64,000 bases of DNA from an uncultured Crocinitomix sp. (GTDB lineage Bacteria; Bacteroidota; Bacteroidia; Flavobacteriales_D; Crocinitomicaceae): the NCBI GenBank assembly GCA_905478225.1, contig CAJQHR010000007.1, forward strand, positions 24,947 through 88,946, in the 5' to 3' direction. Positions 58,115 through 64,000 of this stretch are shown one piece after another; the first letter of the stretch is position 1, and each line of letters opens with the position of its first letter. The notes under the pieces were generated by a model. It saw nothing but the letters and a program-made list of their open reading frames with translations. It had not been told where the DNA came from and searched no databases. A program made the position numbers and the translations under genes.

Positions 58115-61100
58115 ATGCTTAAAAGGTTTTCCATATTCCTGATTTTTATAGCTAGTTTGGCGCATAGCCAAATTAAACCTGAAGTTGTGCTAACAACTCG
58201 TCACAATGATCAAGTGAATGCAATGGAAATAACCCCTAATGGGCAATTTCTAGCCAGTGCATCTAACGATAAGTAAATAAAAATTTGGGACATTGCTACC
58301 GGGATGGAATTCAGAACGATTTCTGGAACCGCTGGTAGAGTGGAGCAATTGGCATTTGCACCGAATAATCGTTTTTTAGCAGGGACATCTTTTAATGAAG
58401 AATTGTTGATTTGGGATATTATTACGGGTGAAGTAATTCATACTGCTGTTGCAGGCTCTGGTCGAGGATTGATTTTTTCAAAGAGTGCTGAAGAACTCTT
58501 TTACATTGGAGAAGATTCGGATATTCAAGTCTATAATGTTAAGACAAAAACAACCGCCACTTTTTCTAAAATGTATACCATGGATTTTGTTGCGGATGTT
58601 AACAATGAAGTGATTTATACGCTAGATCATTTAGGAAATATGTTTAAAATCAGTATGTAAACAGCTGAATTAGTTGCATCCTATAAATTGTTTGATGAAT
58701 TTAATTACCCTTTTAGTAATTCAGATATATCGGCAGATGGAAAGTTTATTGCTTATGGTTTTAATGATGACAAACTTCGGGTTTTTAATACGGAAAAAGG
58801 AGAGTTTGAATTTGAATCAAAAGCATACAAAACGAAAATAATCAGCTTAGCGATTGATCGAGATAAGCCAATTTTATATGTATCTTCTCATGATGGTTAT
58901 TTAGTCTTGTTTAATTATAAAACAAAAAAGGTGGTTGAATCCGTAACAGTTGAAAATAGTCCGTTTCGAATTCAATCCGCAGAAGCCCATCCGGATGGTG
59001 AAATTGTATTCCTTACCAATAACGACTTGATTACACTTTACGATTTTAAGAGGGAGCGCGTATTTAAAGAATTTGCGCCTCGCGTGAGCCGAATATACAA
59101 TATGGCTTATGATCCAACGGGACACTATTTGGCTGTTGCAACGGATAAATTAGAGTTAAAAATATGGGATTTAAAACTGAATCGGGTTGTGGGAAGTATT
59201 GCCGGGTTTTTTCCCTGTGAATTCACACCTGATGGTCGTTCAATAATCGCAATGACCAAACAAATTAACCTGGGATTATTTGATGTTGAATCAAGAAAAA
59301 AATCAAAAGTTTTGACACCGGTTATGAAATGATTCAAACTGTTGCCATTTCAAATGACGGAACTAAACTAGCAGGTGCGGGTTTTAAAAACATTGTCAAA
59401 GTGTGGGACCTGCAGTCAACTAAGAACGTGGCGGAATTAAAGGGACACGCTGGCGGAATTTTAGCGTTGGGTTTTCATCCGACAAAACCATGGGTTGTTT
59501 CTGGGTCATTAGATGAAACTGCCCGCGTTTGGGATTTCGAATCCAAAAAAGAATTGAAAAAATTTGAAGAACAAACTATTTCTATACATGACGTGAAATT
59601 CAGTCCAAATGGATCACAATTAGCTACAGCCGCTTGGGATAAAACGATTTATTTAAGAACCACAAGTGATTGGACTTTGGATCATATCCTAAAAGAGCAT
59701 GTTAATATTGTGAATACCATAGATTATTCGGCTGATGGAAATACCTTAATTTCTGGTGCAGTAAATAATTCGGTTGCTGCGGCAGATAATTCCGTTATTG
59801 CTTGGGATACACGAACGGGTAAAAGTACCTGCCAATTTCAAGATCATAGAGGTGAAATTATAAAGGTTATTTGCGACCCAACAAATAATCGCTTTTTCTC
59901 AGCATCTATAGATGGCGCCGTTAAATATTCAGACTATGAAACTTGTGAGCTTATTGCCACTTATCAAGCAATTGGTGAAAATGAATTTATGATTTATACG
60001 CCAGACAATTATTATATGGCTTCAAGAAATGCTCTGCAGGGAATTGCATTTAGAATTGGCGAAAAACTAGTTCCATTTGACCAATTTCATATTCACTTAA
60101 ATCGTCCTGATATTGAAGCGAAGCGAATTGGAAAATCATCTGAAAAATTGATTAACCTCTATTATTATCTCTATAAGAAACGCTTAAAAAAATTGAATTT
60201 GGATGAAGGTTCTTTGAAAATGGATTTCAACTTACCAAACATTAAAATTGAAACGAAATATGAAATCGTCACTTCTAATGCGTCACAGAAATTATGGCTC
60301 AGCGCCTGGGATGATGATTATAATTTGAAGAGCATTCATGTATACGTTAATAATGTGCCAATTTATGGTGAACAAGGGTTGAAAATAGATGGAAATGTAA
60401 AATCAATTCGAAAAGAAATTGAAATTCCCTTAATTCAGAATAAGAACAAGATTCTAATTTCATGTATGAACTCCAATGGTGTTGAATCATTATACGAAGG
60501 ATTTGAAATTATCCGCGATACTGATTTAGAAAAACACGATTTATATATTGCGGCAATTGGAGTGTCAAATTATAAAGATGAGCGGTTTAATTTGAAGTAC
60601 CCTACAAAGGATGCGGAGGATGTTATCAAGAAGTTTGACGAATCAAAAAGTCGTTATAAGAATGTTTATTCAAAGCTATTAGTGAACGAGGCGTTAACAA
60701 AAGAAAGTATTGCAGGCTTAGTTGATTTTTTCAGCAATTGCACGCATGAAGATTTTGCAATAGTTTTCATTACGGGGCACGGTGTATTGAATGTGGACTA
60801 CGATTATTTTTACGGGGCTTATGATATAGATTTTGATGCGCCAGATGAGCGTGGAATTCCATATTCTCAAATTTCTGGTTTGCTAGATAAAATTAAAGCG
60901 TATCAAAAATTATTGATTAGCGACACGTGCCATTCAGGTGAATTAGATGAGGATGATATTGAAGAAGCCCAAGATCCAGAAGTGGAAGAAGGTGATGTCC
61001 AATTTAGGGGAGTTGCGAATAATATCCGTAAAAAAGAGGGTGTTGGTTTAGATAATTCTAGAAAATACACGGAGAGTTTATTTTCTGATATGAGTAAAGG

Positions 61101-61347
61101 AACGGGTGCCACAGTTATCTCAAGTGCCGGAGGTGCTGAGTACGCTATGGAAAGTGATCAATGGAAAAACGGATTGTTCACTTACGTATTTATTCAAGAG
61201 TTGAGTCAAAAAGCAACGGGTGACGTTTATTTGTCAGAAATTGGGACATATGTGAATCGTGAGGTGAAGAAATTATCGAACGAAAAACAAATTCCAACGG
61301 CTAGAGAAGAAAATATTAACATGGATTATATTATCTTCGGAAACTAA
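58115..61347 (+). pseudogene. secreted WD40-caspase protein gene with two TAA stops and a frameshift
   Basis: From ATG 58115, a signal peptide (MLKRFSIFLIFIASLAHS) leads into at least eight WD40 repeats (LWDIITGEVIH-like units, GHAGGILALGFHPTKPWVVSGS) and, from about 60540, a C14 caspase domain with His in FITGHG (60778) and Cys in SDTCHSG (60928). The frame is broken by TAA at 58274-58276 and at 58658-58660, with coding continuing in frame after each, and a one-base loss in the seven A at about 59296-59302 (one more A gives IKSFDTGYEMIQTVAIS). Repaired, it has about 1077 residues. The catalytic dyad is intact and the last segment alone could make a 672-residue protein from ATG 59329. Confidence 0.85.
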
Positions 61348-61767
61348 ATGGAACCGTATCACATAATCGCCCCCGCTATTCCATCCGGACAAGTCTATCA
61401 ATTCACGACCCCACATGATGTTGAATATGAAGTGCGTTTTGGACGTAAAAAAAAGAATATTTTACACTCTGTAGTAGTGTTTGGCGTGTTGAATGATGAA
61501 TATGAAGGTGAAGAGTATGTGGTAACAAATAAAGGGGATGCCTTTCGTGTTATGACCACAATTGCAGCAGTAATTCGAATGTATTTATCTGAACATCCAA
61601 ATATGCAAATTGTCGAATTCACGGGAATTTTGAGAGAAAATACCCAAAGCGAACACACCTCACAGCGTACAAAACTCTATGCGCGTTTTCTGCCAAAAGT
61701 ATTCCCTTCCAACATTTGGAAAACGGAGATTAAAGGGAATCGAATATTAGCGAAAAGGTTGAAGTGA
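61348..61767 (+). CDS. small unknown protein abutting the WD40-caspase gene
   Basis: A 139-residue protein whose ATG directly follows the caspase stop (TAAATG), so it is probably co-translated. It has no signal peptide or membrane helix. The sequence is beta-rich with a helix in the middle (DAFRVMTTIAAVIRMYLSEHP) and a basic C-terminus (NIWKTEIKGNRILAKRLK). Proteins of similar shape occur as uncharacterised genes in Bacteroidota and phages, from memory. It could be a partner of the caspase, but no family supports this. Confidence 0.65.
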   Translation: MEPYHIIAPAIPSGQVYQFTTPHDVEYEVRFGRKKKNILHSVVVFGVLNDEYEGEEYVVTNKGDAFRVMTTIAAVIRMYLSEHPNMQIVEFTGILRENTQSEHTSQRTKLYARFLPKVFPSNIWKTEIKGNRILAKRLK

Positions 61768-61913
61768 GAGAAGGGTTTAAGCAAAGGAATTCACTCATAG
61801 TTTAGCGTAGTTTCTTCCAAGTGGATAGGCCAAAAATCATTTCAAGAGAAAAATCTAATGGTATCGTAAATAAGCACTATTATACTTGCGACTTAAGACT
61901 TACAACAAACCAA

Positions 61914-63577
61914 TTACATCAAAATAATGCAGTCTTCCGGAAGCCAAGTTTTGATTTTCTTTTGCTCTTCAAAATCCATTAAGTTTTTCGAGATAGAAAG
62001 GTGCTTCAGGTTCTTTAAATTTTGAATTGATTCTGGCAGTTTCTTTAATAAATTGGCCTCAATACTCAAATAGGTTAAGTTGGACAACATACCAACTGAT
62101 TCTGGTAATTTTTTTAATTGGTTTCCATTAATGCTGAGGTATTTTAAAGCTGTTAAATCACCCAAGTTTATAGGTAGTTTTTTGATTAAGTTACCATCTA
62201 ACTCTAGACTTGTTAAATTGGGTAAATCCATAATTAATGGATCTAACTTTTGAATTAAATTTCCATCTAATTTTAAAGTGGTGAGCTGCTTTAACTCGCC
62301 CAATTCAACTGGAAGAATCTCCATACTATTTTCTCCTAAATCGAGCATGACAAGATGCGTCATGTTTTTAATCGCAACTGGTATAGTGTCAATTGTATTA
62401 GCGCGTAAGTTCAATTTCGTTAGGTTCACCAATTTTAAGAGGCTTTCAGGGATAGAACTAATCTCATTGCGAGAAGCATCCAATTGGAGCAATTCAATTA
62501 ATGCGGCCCAATTTTGCGGTAAACTTTTTAATTGATTTCCGGACAGTTCTAAATTTTGTAAAGATTTTAATTGAAGAATATCGTCGGGAATCTCGGAAAT
62601 TAAATTGTCGTTCGCGTTTAGAACCTCTAAATTATCTAATGAATTTAAGCCCGCCCCAAATGACCTTAGAATATTGTGATTAAGTTCTAAATACTTTAAA
62701 GCTTTTAGATCTCCGACAGGTACAGGTAATTCTTGTAAGGCGTTCCAATCTAAAATCAGTGTTTCTAAATTCTGTAAACCATTGAGTGAATTTGGAATTG
62801 ATGCGATTTGGTTGGAAGATAAATTCAAATATTTTAGTGCGGCAAAATTATTAAGCTTCATTGGAAATGACGCTAATGCATTTACCTCTAAGTGCAATAC
62901 CTCCAATGCGTTTGATTTACCCGCTAAGTTTAGACCTTCATTTTTGAGTTGATTTTCACTTAAATTCAAATAGTTAAGCTGTTTTAACTGCCATAATTCC
63001 TCAGCTATATTTGTGATTCCGTTTGCTGCCAAGTTTAAATATTCGAGTTCGTTGAGTTGGTCAATCCATGGTTTTATCTACGTTAATTGATTTGATTCTA
63101 AATTAAGCGAGTCGAGCTTAGCTAATGCGCCAAACGAACTAGGCAAAGACTGTAATAAATTTGAGCCTAAAGACAATGTTTTAAGTTCAGATGCTCCATT
63201 AATACTAGCGGGAATTTTTGTGATTCGGTTATTGTCGAGATAAAGTTGCTGAAGCACTTTCATCTGATCAATTGTCTTGTGCAAACTTATAATGCCGTTC
63301 CCTTTTAGCGCGAGAGATTGAACTTGAGTCACGTTTTCAAACGTGACATATCGAATAGCATTTCCGTTAAAATTGACCGCTTTTAATTCAAGCAAAACCT
63401 TTAACTCAGCAGGGATTTCTTCGAGTTTACAATTTTGGATTCCAAAGATATAACTGGTTGCCCCGCATTCAATGCCTTCTCTAAAGCCTCGCATTGTGAG
63501 CTTTGATTAAAACCAATAAAAGCGAAGAATAATATGGGAGCAGTGAGGCTCGTTTTCAAAAAGTTTGAAAGTCGCAT
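61914..63577 (-). pseudogene. secreted leucine-rich-repeat protein gene, frameshift and in-frame TAG
   Basis: From ATG at 63577 a signal peptide (MRLSNFLKTSLTAPILFFAF) leads to GQPVIS. The frame then shifts by one base near 63437 (one more T after TCTTT restores FGIQNCKLEEIPAEL), and regular 23-residue repeats of the L-x-x-L-x-L-x-x-N-x-x-x-x-I-P type run to the end, about twenty in all. An in-frame TAG at 63078-63080 follows NQLT, and repeats continue in frame behind it (IKPWIDQLNELEYLNLAANG). Repaired, it has about 554 residues and ends CIILM. The repeats are otherwise undamaged, so inactivation seems recent. Confidence 0.82.
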
Positions 63578-63741
63578 AAAAGCAAAAAAAATTTTTTTTC
63601 TAATAGTTCTTATGAGGTAACAGTCAAGTTACAATTATTATTCCATATAAATATATGATCAATTCAGAAAATTATATAGAATCGATCAAAAAGGCAAGGG
63701 AATGAAATTTTCTTGCTTTAAAAAGCTCTAAACATATCCGT

Positions 63742-64000
63742 TTATATATCATTTTGGTGCTGGAATGGAACCCCTTTTATACTAGCAGGATCATACCATT
63801 TTGAAGTCTTTTATGGAATTTTTCAAAAATCAAACTCGGGTTTCTAAGAACGAATACTTTCCATAGGTAGATTTGTAAGCTTCCCCAAATTAGAACCATC
63901 TATTCTTCTAAAACTTTAATATAGTTATTGTTTTTAATTCTTCTGAGACTAGACTCAGAAGAATTAATTTTGGCATACTCAATAGGTGACATTTTTTCTA
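63742..64000 (-). pseudogene. decayed 3' end of a gene running in from the right edge
   Basis: On the minus strand the edge-proximal frame reads EKMSPIEYAKINSSESSLRR and ends IKVLEE with TAG at 63902-63900. Other frames continue with IDGSNLGKLTNLPMESIRS and, further on, KTSKWYDPASIKGVPFQ to a TAA at 63744-63742. The pieces look like one protein interrupted by frameshifts and stops. MSPIEYAKINSSESSLRRIK resembles a short helix-turn-helix, but this is a weak match. Confidence 0.4.
63936..63965. repeat. perfect 12-base inverted repeat
   Basis: AATTCTTCTGAG and CTCAGAAGAATT are perfect inverted copies around a 6-base spacer, with no T run on either side long enough for a clear terminator. It lies inside the decayed reading frame near the window edge. 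Confidence 0.5.

Noticed and set aside
61914..63494. Regular repeat pattern suggesting a repeat array or CRISPR
   Set aside because: The periodicity is 69 bases with variable sequence and reads as leucine-rich repeats in one frame; no identical repeats and no spacers.
58115..63577. A complete antiphage defence island made of caspase, LRR and small gene
   Set aside because: The caspase and LRR proteins are predicted to be exported, both are broken, and no nuclease, TIR, reverse transcriptase or NTPase partner is present; the evidence does not go beyond a candidate pair.

Overview
The window is a chromosomal stretch from a Bacteroidota bacterium, most likely order Flavobacteriales (a Crocinitomicaceae- or Cryomorphaceae-like lineage; this rank is inferred). 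The DNA is AT-rich. Promoter -7 boxes of the Bacteroidota type TAnnTTTG precede several genes. Shine-Dalgarno sites are mostly absent. Secreted proteins end in type IX secretion sorting tails, and there are two TPR/PD40/OmpA proteins of the kind linked to the type IX apparatus.

Left part (1-18 kb): a redox-dead thioredoxin-fold protein cut by the window edge; a minus-strand operon of a membrane protein, a winged-helix regulator, a frameshifted membrane protein, a DUF4184 protein and a DgkA-type kinase; a frameshifted von Willebrand-like secreted protein; a gingipain-type C25 peptidase with sorting tail; a nitroreductase; the overlapping UbiA prenyltransferase/Maf pair; a block of OmpA protein, QueE, inward-rectifier K+ channel and ChaN-like protein; and a tandem pair of membrane proteins of which only one keeps a J domain.

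Central part (18-52 kb): mostly core genes. These are thrS-infC-rpmI-rplT, dnaN and dnaK (divergent), hemN-queD, guaA followed by a LysM/periplasmic-binding protein, tex, a WYL regulator, the 4.5S/SRP RNA (ffs) and a transaldolase-like aldolase. Between them lie lipoproteins and three broken genes (comEC, a PLP decarboxylase, an unknown gene at 39 kb).

Right part (52-64 kb): a NagZ-like hydrolase, a second OmpA/PD40 protein overlapping a TPR gene, an M42 aminopeptidase, then an accessory stretch with a secreted WD40-caspase gene, a small unknown gene abutting it, a secreted leucine-rich-repeat gene and a decayed fragment at the window edge.

The most striking overall feature is the distribution of gene lesions. 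Eight loci totalling about 11 kb carry about 10 single-base frameshifts and 7 in-frame stops (5 TAA, 2 TAG, no TGA), by hand count. The roughly 44 kb of other coding sequence shows none, so random sequencing error is an unlikely explanation. The second is an apparent ATA start codon in both infC and dgkA, in the same CCATAGCA context. I saw no CRISPR array, prophage, insertion sequence, tRNA or rRNA.
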